Source: Flavobacterium sp. HJ-32-4 (lineage in GTDB: Bacteria > Bacteroidota > Bacteroidia > Flavobacteriales > Flavobacteriaceae). Taken from it: DNA of 64,000 nt. The translations under genes and the position numbers were made by a program. Every line of letters begins with the position of its first letter. Within the stretch, counting starts at the first letter, position 1. The DNA is taken from positions 186,001 to 250,000 of the forward strand of contig NZ_CP092832.1 in NCBI RefSeq assembly GCF_022532105.1, given 5' to 3'. This document shows, one piece after another, positions 17,101-25,014 of the stretch. Under the pieces are notes generated by a model. It searched no databases. It had not been told where the DNA came from and saw only the letters and a list, made by a program, of their open reading frames with translations.

Positions 17101-18231
17101 ATGAAATACTACATCATTGCAGGCGAAGCATCGGGCGATCTTCACGGATCCAACCTCATCAAGTCCCTCCGGCAGATCGATGCGGAGGCCGACATCCGTT
17201 GTTGGGGCGGCGACCTGATGCAGCAGGCAGGCGGCACACTCGTGAAACACTACCGCGACCTGGCCTTCATGGGGTTCGCGGAAGTGGTGTCGAATTTGTC
17301 CACCATCCTGAAAAACATCCGCTTCTGCAAAGACGATATCGCCGAATTTGCCCCCGATGCCCTCATCTTCATCGACTACCCGGGCTTCAACATGCGTATC
17401 GCTAAGTGGGCGAAAGAAAAAGGCATCCCCACCCATTACTATATTTCGCCCCAGATTTGGGCATGGAAGGAAAATCGTATCAAAGCCATCCGACGCGATG
17501 TCGACGAGATGTATGTCATCCTGCCGTTTGAAAAGGATTTTTACGAAGGAAAGCATGGCTATGATGTGACCTTCGTCGGGCATCCGCTGATCGATGCGAT
17601 AAAAGACCGCCAACCCATCGCGCAGGCGGACTTCCTTGCGATGCATCAACTTGACGACAAGCCCATTGTAGCACTTTTGCCCGGAAGCCGGAAACAGGAG
17701 ATCACGAAAATGCTCGAAGTGATGCTGTCGGTCGTTCCCGACTTCCCGACCCACCAGTTCGTCATTGCAGGCGCACCCGGCCAGGAACCCGCCTTTTACG
17801 AACGCTTCCTCGACGGGAAGAACGTACGGTTCATCTCCAACCGCACCTACGACCTCCTCGAACATGCCGATGCCGCCCTGGTGACCTCCGGCACGGCCAC
17901 GCTCGAAACCGCGCTGTTCAAAGTGCCGGAAGTCGTATGCTACCGCGGGAGTTGGATCTCCTACCAAATCGCCAAACGCATCATTACCCTCAAGTATATT
18001 TCTCTGGTCAACCTCATCATGGACGCCCCCGTCGTAACCGAACTCATCCAGAACGAGCTCACAACTGACAACCTACGTCGGGAATTGGCAAAACTACTCG
18101 ACCCCACACACCGGAAAAACCTGCTGTCGCAGTATGACGCACTCGAAGAAAAATTAGGCGGCGTCGGCGCCAGTAGCACCACGGCAAAGGCCATTTTTGA
18201 GAAGGTCAAAGCGGCGCAAACGAAACGTTAA
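17101..18231 (+). CDS. lpxB: Lipid-A-disaccharide synthase
   Basis: LpxB joins UDP-2,3-diacylglucosamine and lipid X to form the lipid A disaccharide, on the inner face of the inner membrane. The 376-residue protein has the GT-B fold signature AGEASGDLHG at the N-terminus, the membrane-contacting segment KHYRDLAFMGFAEV, ISPQIWAWKENRI, and the C-terminal donor site with LLPGSRKQEI and SGTATLETALF. The start at 17101 (MKYYIIAGEAS) is chosen because earlier in-frame codons lie inside surE. An intergenic stretch of 165 bp follows. It has no gene but includes a near-match -7 box TATTTTAG at 18259-18266, possibly serving the next gene. Confidence 0.96.
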   Translation: MKYYIIAGEASGDLHGSNLIKSLRQIDAEADIRCWGGDLMQQAGGTLVKHYRDLAFMGFAEVVSNLSTILKNIRFCKDDIAEFAPDALIFIDYPGFNMRIAKWAKEKGIPTHYYISPQIWAWKENRIKAIRRDVDEMYVILPFEKDFYEGKHGYDVTFVGHPLIDAIKDRQPIAQADFLAMHQLDDKPIVALLPGSRKQEITKMLEVMLSVVPDFPTHQFVIAGAPGQEPAFYERFLDGKNVRFISNRTYDLLEHADAALVTSGTATLETALFKVPEVVCYRGSWISYQIAKRIITLKYISLVNLIMDAPVVTELIQNELTTDNLRRELAKLLDPTHRKNLLSQYDALEEKLGGVGASSTTAKAIFEKVKAAQTKR

Positions 18232-18396
18232 AGTTTACATTTTTAGGTCCTTTTTTGCTATTTTAGCGACCTCTTTGATACGAAACGTGCTACGCTTCGC
18301 GTTTTGTTTTCCTGACACTAAACCCCGGTTCCCTTTTTTGGAAGCCATTTTATTAATAAAGCTAAGGCGTCATTGCCGAAAAATAAAAGATAAAAT

Positions 18397-19068
18397 ATGC
18401 AGACAAAAAGAACGCTTCGCCTTCTGTTCCTTTTGATACTACTGGTTCCGTTTATCGGACACGCTCAGATTGTGACATCCAAGAAGGAAGCGATCAAAAA
18501 GGGTATTTACCAGAAACCGTCTGACAAAAAGGTAGAGGTAGCCGCTGCGGAAAAGCCAAAACCAACGGTAGCGGTCGAGCCGCGTAAAGAGGTGCGCAAA
18601 ACCCCAAAACCGGCCCCGGCAACCAAGCCCTCTATCCTCAACGACAAAGAGGATACCGACCTTGACCTTACCGACAACGGCGTTCCCTACACAGCCATCC
18701 AGATGATCAACAATGCCATGACCTTCATTGGCGTTCCGTATCATGGCGGCGGCACTACACCGGCGGGCATGGATTGCTCCGGAATGGTGACCGCGGTGTT
18801 CAGCCTGTTTGATAAGAAATTGCCCCGCAGTTCGTGGGAAATGGCCAAAGTGGGAGCGAAGGTCGACCTGAAAGACGTCCGCAAGGGCGATCTGGTGTTC
18901 TTCCGCACCAGCCGTCGAAACGGCATCAGCCACGTCGGAATGGTGGTGGAAGTAAACGGCGATGAAGTCAAGTTCATCCACTCCTCTACAAGCGAAGGCG
19001 TTATCATCTCGTCCACCAAAGAGCCCTACTACCAGCGCACCTTTGTGCAGGCCAACCGGGTGCTGTAA
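18397..19068 (+). CDS. NlpC/P60 (C40) family cell-wall peptidase
   Basis: This secreted 223-residue protein probably cuts peptide crosslinks or stem peptides in peptidoglycan. It has a clear signal peptide (LLFLLILLVPFIGHAQ), then a low-complexity Lys/Pro/Val-rich linker (about 45-85), then the NlpC/P60 domain. The catalytic triad is visible: C127 in MDCSGMV, H179 in SHVGMV and H195 in IHSS. The domain ends FVQANRVL. It stands alone between lpxB and comEC. The linker may span the periplasm or wall. Confidence 0.93.
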   Translation: MQTKRTLRLLFLLILLVPFIGHAQIVTSKKEAIKKGIYQKPSDKKVEVAAAEKPKPTVAVEPRKEVRKTPKPAPATKPSILNDKEDTDLDLTDNGVPYTAIQMINNAMTFIGVPYHGGGTTPAGMDCSGMVTAVFSLFDKKLPRSSWEMAKVGAKVDLKDVRKGDLVFFRTSRRNGISHVGMVVEVNGDEVKFIHSSTSEGVIISSTKEPYYQRTFVQANRVL

Positions 19069-19194
19069 GTTTTAACATTTCATGCGGCAAAACCGTACTT
19101 TGCCGTCTTCCAATCGTACTACTTTTACCACATCGACCGCAGCGAAGCCCACTGCCAGGATGATTACACGCGCTGTGTGTCGCATATATATCCC

Positions 19195-19222
19195 AAAAGG
19201 AGCGGAGCAATTCGCTCCTTTT
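19195..19222 (+). terminator. Hairpin terminator before comEC
   Basis: AAAAGGAGCG (19195-19204) pairs perfectly with CGCTCCTTTT (19213-19222) across an 8-nt loop. It is 126 bp after the C40 peptidase stop and 13 bp before comEC. It could end the upstream transcript or act on the comEC leader. Confidence 0.65.
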
Positions 19223-19235
19223 CAATTTAATCGAT

Positions 19236-21200
19236 ATGTGGCGATTTCCTTTAGTACGGGTACTCCCCTTCTTTATAACCGGTCTGCTCGCCGGACGTTT
19301 TCTACCCGACGGACTGCCGGCGCTTGTTGTGTTTCTACTACCCTTCGGACTGGCCCTGCTGTGGCGCCCGTACCGGACCTTGGCGGCGGTTGCCATCTGT
19401 GCCATCGTGTTGGGGTGGACCGACGCACGCCTACACGATGAGCGGCGTTTCGCCAGCCATTACCTACACTTCGATCAAAACGCACCGCATGCCTTTACCG
19501 CTACGGTAACCGAACGTTTGCGTCCCTCCCACTACTATAGCCGACTGGTCGTTACCGTTTCGGCTATCGACCGTAAGGAAGCCTGCGGCAAGCTATTGGT
19601 ATGCCTGCCCAAAAAGCGAACGCCCACCCTTTTTCCGGGCGACCAATTGGTCGTACGTGGACGTATGCACCGCGCCCGTCCACCGGCCCAGCCCAGCGAC
19701 TTTGATTATGGCGACTATCTGGCGAATAAATCAATCTATGCCACTTTGTATCCGAAATCGGGTGATTGGCGAGTCATGCCGTCTGCACCCCCCACCTTCG
19801 GACGCGCCATCGCCCTGATGCAACAACGCCTCGAAAATAGCTTCCGCCGTCAGGGGATGGGGGAAACGGAATTGCAGGTGTTGATGGCATTGGCGCTAGG
19901 GAAACAACTTGATATTCCGAAGGAAACACTGGCCGATTATCAGTATGCGGGTGCCGTGCACATTCTGAGCGTATCGGGTTTGCACGTCGGACTTCTGCTC
20001 GGATTCGTCTTGTTCTGCCTGCGCCCCCTTCCCCAATCGCGTAAATGGAACCTCCTGCGGTTTACGCTCGTACTGCTCTTCCTTTGGGGATTCGCCTGCG
20101 TGGCGGGTTTGTCGCCCTCGGTCATACGATCGGCCACCATGTTCAGCTTTGTGGCAGGTGGTACGCTGTTGCGGAAAGACGGCAACCTGCTCCATACGCT
20201 CTGTGTGTCAATGTTGGTCATCCTGGCCGTTTCGCCGGGTTTCCTTTACGACGCCGGGTTCCAACTTAGCTACCTGTCGCTGTTTTTCATCGTGTGGCTG
20301 CAGCCCTTCTTTGACCGCATCGCCCCCTTCGAAAACCGAATGTTGCGGTATATCTGGGGCCTGTTGACGGTTTCGTTCTCGGCCCAATTGGGGGTGTTAC
20401 CCTTGAGTTTGTATTACTTCCACCAGTTTCCGGGCCTGTTTTTCCTGACCAACCTATTGATCGTGCCCGTACTCGGTATCATCATGGCAGCGGGCGTACT
20501 GTCGATGGTGGGCGCACTGCTGGGGTTTTTGCCTTCATGGTTCGTGTTGATCGTCGACCGGCTTCTGTGGGCGATGAATGAGGTCATACACCGGATAGCC
20601 ACCATTGACGGAATGGTCATCCGAGACGTGTACTTCCCTTTTTCGATGCTTGTAATGGGATACATGGCCATTATTGCCTTCTCCGGCGCGTTGCGACATC
20701 CCTCCTACCGAACGATACGGCTGGCGGCAATCAGCGTGCTGTGCCTGCAAGCCACAGTGTTCTTCCAAAACCAACAGTATACAGGTCGGGATGCGTTTTA
20801 CGTAATGCAACGGCCCAGAACTACCGAATACCTGTGCATACGCGGACGAGCCGGCTATCTCACCTCCACGGCTGCCCTACACCGTCAGGGCGGACTCAAA
20901 TCGGCATTAGGATTGGATACGATTGGGGTGCGGCCTTTGCAAAACTGTCTGTATGCGGCCGGGAAACGCATTCTCGTCATCGACAGCAGTGGCTGCTTTG
21001 CAGGCAAACCCGACATCGTCATCATGACCGGTTCGCCCAAAATAAACCTCGAGCGAATGCTACGCCAACTTCACCCGCAGGAGGTGGTAGCGGATGGTTC
21101 CAATTATAAGAGTTATGTAAACCGATGGCGGACTACTTGCCATAAAATGAAAATCCCTTTTCATGCTACTGCCGAAAAGGGATTCTATTGTAGGGAATAA
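19236..21200 (+). CDS. comEC: ComEC/Rec2-family DNA-uptake membrane protein
   Basis: ComEC forms the inner-membrane channel for single-stranded DNA during natural transformation. The 654-residue protein has an N-terminal helical pair, a soluble DUF4131-like region (about 60-185), and the Competence domain (about 225-500) with the hallmark GAVHILSVSGLHVGLLLG, FACVAGLSPSVIRSATMF and FLYDAGFQLSYLSLFFIVWLQP (short motifs, separately placed). The C-terminal part, where many ComEC proteins carry a metallo-beta-lactamase-like nuclease, is short (about 140 residues). It has no HxHxDH or DVGQGDA motif, so the nuclease is absent or degenerate, as in many Bacteroidota. It converges on the thioredoxin-like gene. 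Confidence 0.92.
   Translation: MWRFPLVRVLPFFITGLLAGRFLPDGLPALVVFLLPFGLALLWRPYRTLAAVAICAIVLGWTDARLHDERRFASHYLHFDQNAPHAFTATVTERLRPSHYYSRLVVTVSAIDRKEACGKLLVCLPKKRTPTLFPGDQLVVRGRMHRARPPAQPSDFDYGDYLANKSIYATLYPKSGDWRVMPSAPPTFGRAIALMQQRLENSFRRQGMGETELQVLMALALGKQLDIPKETLADYQYAGAVHILSVSGLHVGLLLGFVLFCLRPLPQSRKWNLLRFTLVLLFLWGFACVAGLSPSVIRSATMFSFVAGGTLLRKDGNLLHTLCVSMLVILAVSPGFLYDAGFQLSYLSLFFIVWLQPFFDRIAPFENRMLRYIWGLLTVSFSAQLGVLPLSLYYFHQFPGLFFLTNLLIVPVLGIIMAAGVLSMVGALLGFLPSWFVLIVDRLLWAMNEVIHRIATIDGMVIRDVYFPFSMLVMGYMAIIAFSGALRHPSYRTIRLAAISVLCLQATVFFQNQQYTGRDAFYVMQRPRTTEYLCIRGRAGYLTSTAALHRQGGLKSALGLDTIGVRPLQNCLYAAGKRILVIDSSGCFAGKPDIVIMTGSPKINLERMLRQLHPQEVVADGSNYKSYVNRWRTTCHKMKIPFHATAEKGFYCRE
21152..21184 (-). 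terminator. Hairpin terminator for the thioredoxin-like gene, inside the comEC 3' end
   Basis: AATCCCTTTTC and GAAAAGGGATT form an 11-bp stem with an 11-nt loop. On the minus strand it follows the thioredoxin-like stop and leads into TTCATTTTA. It lies within the last codons of comEC. Confidence 0.6.
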
Positions 21201-21204
21201 ACCG

Positions 21205-21669
21205 TTACTTTTTATTGGCCAGGATGGCATTTGCGCCTTCCAGCCATTTTGCCGGTCCGCCTGCCACATAGCCGGTGCTACCCAGACGGTCAAAGCTCAC
21301 TTTACCATCTTTGTTGGATGGCGTGACCAACCAAATGGTAGGATAGCCGCGGATACCGAACAATTGTTCCATATCGGCGTTCTGCTTCTTAATGTCATCT
21401 GGCAGTTGCTTACGGCGCGGGAAATCGAGTTCTACCAGCACGACATTGTCTTTCGCCCATTTGGCGAAATCCGGCGTGGTGAGTACTTCCTTCTGCAAAC
21501 GCATACACCAGCCGCACCAGTCACTTCCAGTGAAGAACAACAGAAGGGGCTTTTTCGATTTGATCGCTAATTCAGAGGCCTTTGAAAGGTCGTTGTGCCA
21601 GGTCAGTTCCTGGGCTTGTGCGCTGTATCCTGCCATCAGGAAAAACGCTATGAGAACCATTTTTTTCAT
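21205..21669 (-). CDS. Secreted thioredoxin-fold protein
   Basis: This 154-residue protein has a signal peptide (MKKMVLIAFFLMAGYSAQAQ) and a thioredoxin fold with the active-site pair C52-G-W-C55 in FFTGSDWCGWC and a cis-proline loop RGYPTIWLV. It is probably a periplasmic thiol-disulfide reductase of the DUF255/thioredoxin_7 type common in Bacteroidota. The CGWC pair is less usual than CGPC and suggests a specialised redox partner. It follows the POT transporter gene on the same strand with a 53-bp gap. Its stop lies 4 bp from that of comEC. Confidence 0.9.
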   Translation of the reverse strand: MKKMVLIAFFLMAGYSAQAQELTWHNDLSKASELAIKSKKPLLLFFTGSDWCGWCMRLQKEVLTTPDFAKWAKDNVVLVELDFPRRKQLPDDIKKQNADMEQLFGIRGYPTIWLVTPSNKDGKVSFDRLGSTGYVAGGPAKWLEGANAILANKK

Positions 21670-21722
21670 TTCAGAATGCTATTTATAGGATGGGTTACAA
21701 AAACAGTGCCTAAGATAGGATA

Positions 21723-23234
21723 TTATCGCACGCCGTGCATCAATTTTTTCACCAACGGCGACAGCGCGATAAGCACCACGCCGAGAATCAGGGCATATAG
21801 TGCCAACTGCTCGTATCCTTTGGTGTAGGTCATCAGTTTCTCGTAGTTGTTGGCATTTTCGGATGCCTCGGCGATATTGGCACCCAATAAACCGGCGAAG
21901 TATTGCCCGTACGCGCTCGCCAGGAACCACATGCCCATAATCACCGCCTGTGTCTTTTGCGGCGATAAGCGCGTCATGGCCGACATACCGATAGGCGACA
22001 AACACAGTTCCCCGAAAGTGATGATAAACCAGCCAAAGGTGAAAAATTCCAATGACGTCACGCCTTCCGCGTTCGCGTAGTTCTTACAGAGGTAGAACAC
22101 ATAGAAACCCGCCGCCAGGAACAGGAAACCAAGGCCGAATTTCACCGTCGTGTCAGGTTCCAGCTTTCGTTTGCCCAGCGCAAGCCATCCCATACCGACC
22201 AATGCGGCAAAGAGAATCACGAACAACGAGTTAGCCGAATTGTTTACGCCATTAGGGTCCATTTTGATGCCTACGAAATGATCCGACAAATTGTTAAGTG
22301 CAAACAGGCTGAGTGAACCGCCACTTTGCTCGAAAAAGGCCCAGAAGAAAATGGAGAAAATGATGAAAACCAGGGCCGCGAGTAACTTCATATTCTCGGC
22401 CTTCGAAAAGCGTAACATCTCGATAAAGAGATAAACCAATGCGGCCGGCCCGATGATAAACATGAAAATATCGGTGTATTCGGTCTTTGACACCATGGTC
22501 ATGATAAGGGGAATAACCGCCAGTGAACCGATATAGATCAGGCTTTCCCGCAACATCCGTTTGTTTTTCTCGAGATGCAGCAACGGCGACAACCCAATTT
22601 CACCCAGGCTTTTTTGTGTTTGGGTAAACGTAAGCAAACTGACAATCATGACGATCGCCGCAAACCCAAAGGCCACGTTCCACCGAAGGGGCTCGGGCAC
22701 CAAACTTTCCAGCATATTCCCGTTAGCCACGGCAATGCAGAGGTACCCGCCAATCAAGGCGCCAAGGTTTACGCCGGCATAAAAGAGCGAAAATCCGGCA
22801 TCCACCCGCGGATCGCCTTCCTTATAGAGCTTCCCGACGATGGTAGAGATATTGGGTTTGAAAAAACCAGTTCCGACGATAGTGAAACTGATGCCCACAA
22901 AAAAGAACTCAGTGGGGTTGACGGCAAGTATAATACTTCCGACAATCATCAGGAGTCCGCCCCAGAAAAGCGATCGTCGATAGCCCAGAAACTTGTCAGC
23001 GAACAAGCCGCCGATGAAGGTAAATGCATAGACGAATGCCTGTGTCGCACCATACTGCAACTGGGCCGTCTGATCGTCCATTAAGAGTTTTTGGGTCATG
23101 AATACGACCAGCATCCCCCGCATCCCGTAGAAGCTGAAGCGCTCCCACATCTCGCTGAAGAAGAGGTACCACAACTGTTTGGGATACTTGCCCTTAAAAC
23201 CTTGGATCGATTCGAGTGTATAGGAATTTTCCAT
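21723..23234 (-). CDS. Proton-dependent oligopeptide transporter (POT/PTR2 family)
   Basis: POT proteins import di- and tripeptides with protons across the inner membrane. The 503-residue protein has 12-14 hydrophobic segments. Its first helix carries the family motif WERFSFYGMRGML, followed by the PTR2 signature region (FIGGLFADKFLGYRR), GTGFFKPNISTIVG and FTFGWFIITFGELCLSPIGMS. Both sequence and motif spacing resemble the adjacent POT gene at 23290-24996, so the two are likely tandem paralogues that may differ in substrate range. A terminator separates them, so each may be expressed on its own. The two C-termini end identically (KKLMHGVR versus KKMMHGVR). Confidence 0.95.
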   Translation of the reverse strand: MENSYTLESIQGFKGKYPKQLWYLFFSEMWERFSFYGMRGMLVVFMTQKLLMDDQTAQLQYGATQAFVYAFTFIGGLFADKFLGYRRSLFWGGLLMIVGSIILAVNPTEFFFVGISFTIVGTGFFKPNISTIVGKLYKEGDPRVDAGFSLFYAGVNLGALIGGYLCIAVANGNMLESLVPEPLRWNVAFGFAAIVMIVSLLTFTQTQKSLGEIGLSPLLHLEKNKRMLRESLIYIGSLAVIPLIMTMVSKTEYTDIFMFIIGPAALVYLFIEMLRFSKAENMKLLAALVFIIFSIFFWAFFEQSGGSLSLFALNNLSDHFVGIKMDPNGVNNSANSLFVILFAALVGMGWLALGKRKLEPDTTVKFGLGFLFLAAGFYVFYLCKNYANAEGVTSLEFFTFGWFIITFGELCLSPIGMSAMTRLSPQKTQAVIMGMWFLASAYGQYFAGLLGANIAEASENANNYEKLMTYTKGYEQLALYALILGVVLIALSPLVKKLMHGVR

Positions 23235-23241
23235 ATGGGTA

Positions 23242-23274
23242 AAAAAAATGCCGCATCAAAAACGACGCGGCATA
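23242..23274 (-). terminator. Rho-independent terminator between the two POT genes
   Basis: Read on the minus strand, ATGCCGC and GCGGCAT pair (inner bases GTCG/GATG add little) and are followed by a run of eight T. It lies 15 bp after the stop of the upstream POT gene. Confidence 0.85.
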
Positions 23275-23289
23275 GTTAGTAATGGGTTA

Positions 23290-24996
23290 TTAGCGCACGC
23301 CGTGCATCATTTTCTTCAAGACCGGCGTAAGCAGTGCCAGCAAGAGTGACGCGATACCGCAAAGCACAACGAATACCATGAAAAACTCAAAGAGGTTGTG
23401 GATGGTAAAACCTACAAATGTGGGATATTCCGTAGCAATCTGCTTCTCCGCGAACAGCTTTACCTGTTCCACGCTAAGGGTAACCTTTTTATCAAGGACG
23501 TCCTGCAGGTTGACCCCCATCTTCTCTGCCATCTCAAATTTGTCGCCCGTGGCAGGAATAAGCGCTCCCAGCGTCCCGGCAAGGGCATATCCCGCGGCAT
23601 TCGAGATAAAGAACACACCATACAACAACGAAGCGAACCGTTTAGGTGAGAGCTTACCAACCAGCGACAATCCAATTGGTGACAGACACAATTCGCCCAA
23701 TGTCTGGATAAAATAAAGAAGAATGAGCCATTTAATCGCCAACAATCCGGTGTTCCCTAAGTCCTTTACATTGTGAGCGATGATGAAATAGCTCAGGGCA
23801 ATAAGTGCCAGACCGATCGCCTGTTTCATAGGAGAAATAGGCTCTTTACCCGATGCCCGAAGTTTATCCCACAACAAACTGAACGGAAGGGCAAGAAATA
23901 CAACGAACAAGCCATTGAATATCTGCACCATGGAAGCCGGCATCTCGCCGAAAAGGAAGAAACGGTCCGTTTGGTTGGAAGCAATGAACGTCAACGACGA
24001 ACCCGCCTGTTCAAATGCCGCCCAGAAAAAGATGATGAAGAATGAAATGATGTAAATCACGAGAATACGTTGGATCTCGACCTTGGTAAGGGTAGAATCC
24101 AGCAAAATCAAAACGGCCAACGAAATGCCAGAACCATAAATGATTGGATATATGATACCTTTGACGAGCGTTCCAATCTCGAAGTGCGTAAATCCGAATT
24201 CTCCCACGTGGAGATAACGGAAGACGAAAAACAGTATAACGAACAGCACACCCACAAGCCCAATCGACTTAGATGAGAATTTCGCCTGCTCCACTACTTC
24301 GCCCGAGGCCGCATCCTTGTTCGGACGGGCACCAATCGGAGCGCCCGTCGGTGTTACCACATACTTGTTCTTCAGAAAAAGGAACACGAAGGTTCCGATG
24401 ATCATTGCCGTACAGGCCATCAGATAGCCCCATTTGAAAACGGTAGGATCTTGTACTTTCCCGACTTTAACATCGGCAAAAAGCGGCACAAAATATTGGC
24501 TTAGCAAAGCGCCAATGTTAATGCCCATGTAGAAAATCGTAAACGCGGAATCCAACTTTGTCTTCTCTTGCGGTGGATAGAGGCTGCCTACCATCGAGGA
24601 AATATTCGGCTTGAAGAACCCGTTGCCGAAAATGATGATAAACAGTCCAAGCCAGAAAACACTTTTCGACAGATCCAGATCGGTGTCATAGCTCGTGGCG
24701 CTGTAAAACAGGAGGAACTGTCCGATTGCCATCAGACTTCCCCCCAACAGTATACAGTTCCTGTTCCCAAGATACTTATCTGAAATAAAACCGCCGAGAA
24801 GGGGTGTCAGGTAGCACAAAGCAAGAAATCCGCCATAGATAATCGAAGCATTGGATTCGCCAAGCATCAGGGCATGCACCATGAATAAGGTCAGGATGGC
24901 GCGCATTCCATAAAAGTTGAAACGCTCCCACATTTCCGTTCCGAACAATACCCAAAGTCCTTTAGGATGTCCTGTCTTTACCGCTTGTTCACTCAT
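23290..24996 (-). CDS. Proton-dependent oligopeptide transporter (POT/PTR2 family), longer paralogue
   Basis: This 568-residue peptide transporter has the helix-1 motif EMWERFNFYGMRAIL, LGGFISDKYLGNRN, FGNGFFKPNISSMVG and FIQTLGELCLSPIGLS. It exceeds its neighbour mainly by an insert between helices 6 and 7 (around residues 210-260, VTPTGAPIGARPNKD) and an extra loop before the last helix (LQDVLDKKVTLSVEQVKLFAEKQ, residues about 485-520, cited here as separate landmarks). It sits 18 bp downstream of the DPP IV-type peptidase gene on the same strand. The two are probably co-transcribed: extracytoplasmic dipeptide release by the peptidase would feed uptake here. Confidence 0.95.
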   Translation of the reverse strand: MSEQAVKTGHPKGLWVLFGTEMWERFNFYGMRAILTLFMVHALMLGESNASIIYGGFLALCYLTPLLGGFISDKYLGNRNCILLGGSLMAIGQFLLFYSATSYDTDLDLSKSVFWLGLFIIIFGNGFFKPNISSMVGSLYPPQEKTKLDSAFTIFYMGINIGALLSQYFVPLFADVKVGKVQDPTVFKWGYLMACTAMIIGTFVFLFLKNKYVVTPTGAPIGARPNKDAASGEVVEQAKFSSKSIGLVGVLFVILFFVFRYLHVGEFGFTHFEIGTLVKGIIYPIIYGSGISLAVLILLDSTLTKVEIQRILVIYIISFFIIFFWAAFEQAGSSLTFIASNQTDRFFLFGEMPASMVQIFNGLFVVFLALPFSLLWDKLRASGKEPISPMKQAIGLALIALSYFIIAHNVKDLGNTGLLAIKWLILLYFIQTLGELCLSPIGLSLVGKLSPKRFASLLYGVFFISNAAGYALAGTLGALIPATGDKFEMAEKMGVNLQDVLDKKVTLSVEQVKLFAEKQIATEYPTFVGFTIHNLFEFFMVFVVLCGIASLLLALLTPVLKKMMHGVR

Positions 24997-25014
24997 AATA
25001 TAGTTTTTGGTTGG

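Noticed and set aside
19069..19230. Open frame continuing after the C40 peptidase stop, with text like YYFYHIDRSEAHCQD
   Set aside because: It has no start codon in frame, spans a terminator hairpin and matches no family I know. A recoded extension is possible but not supported.
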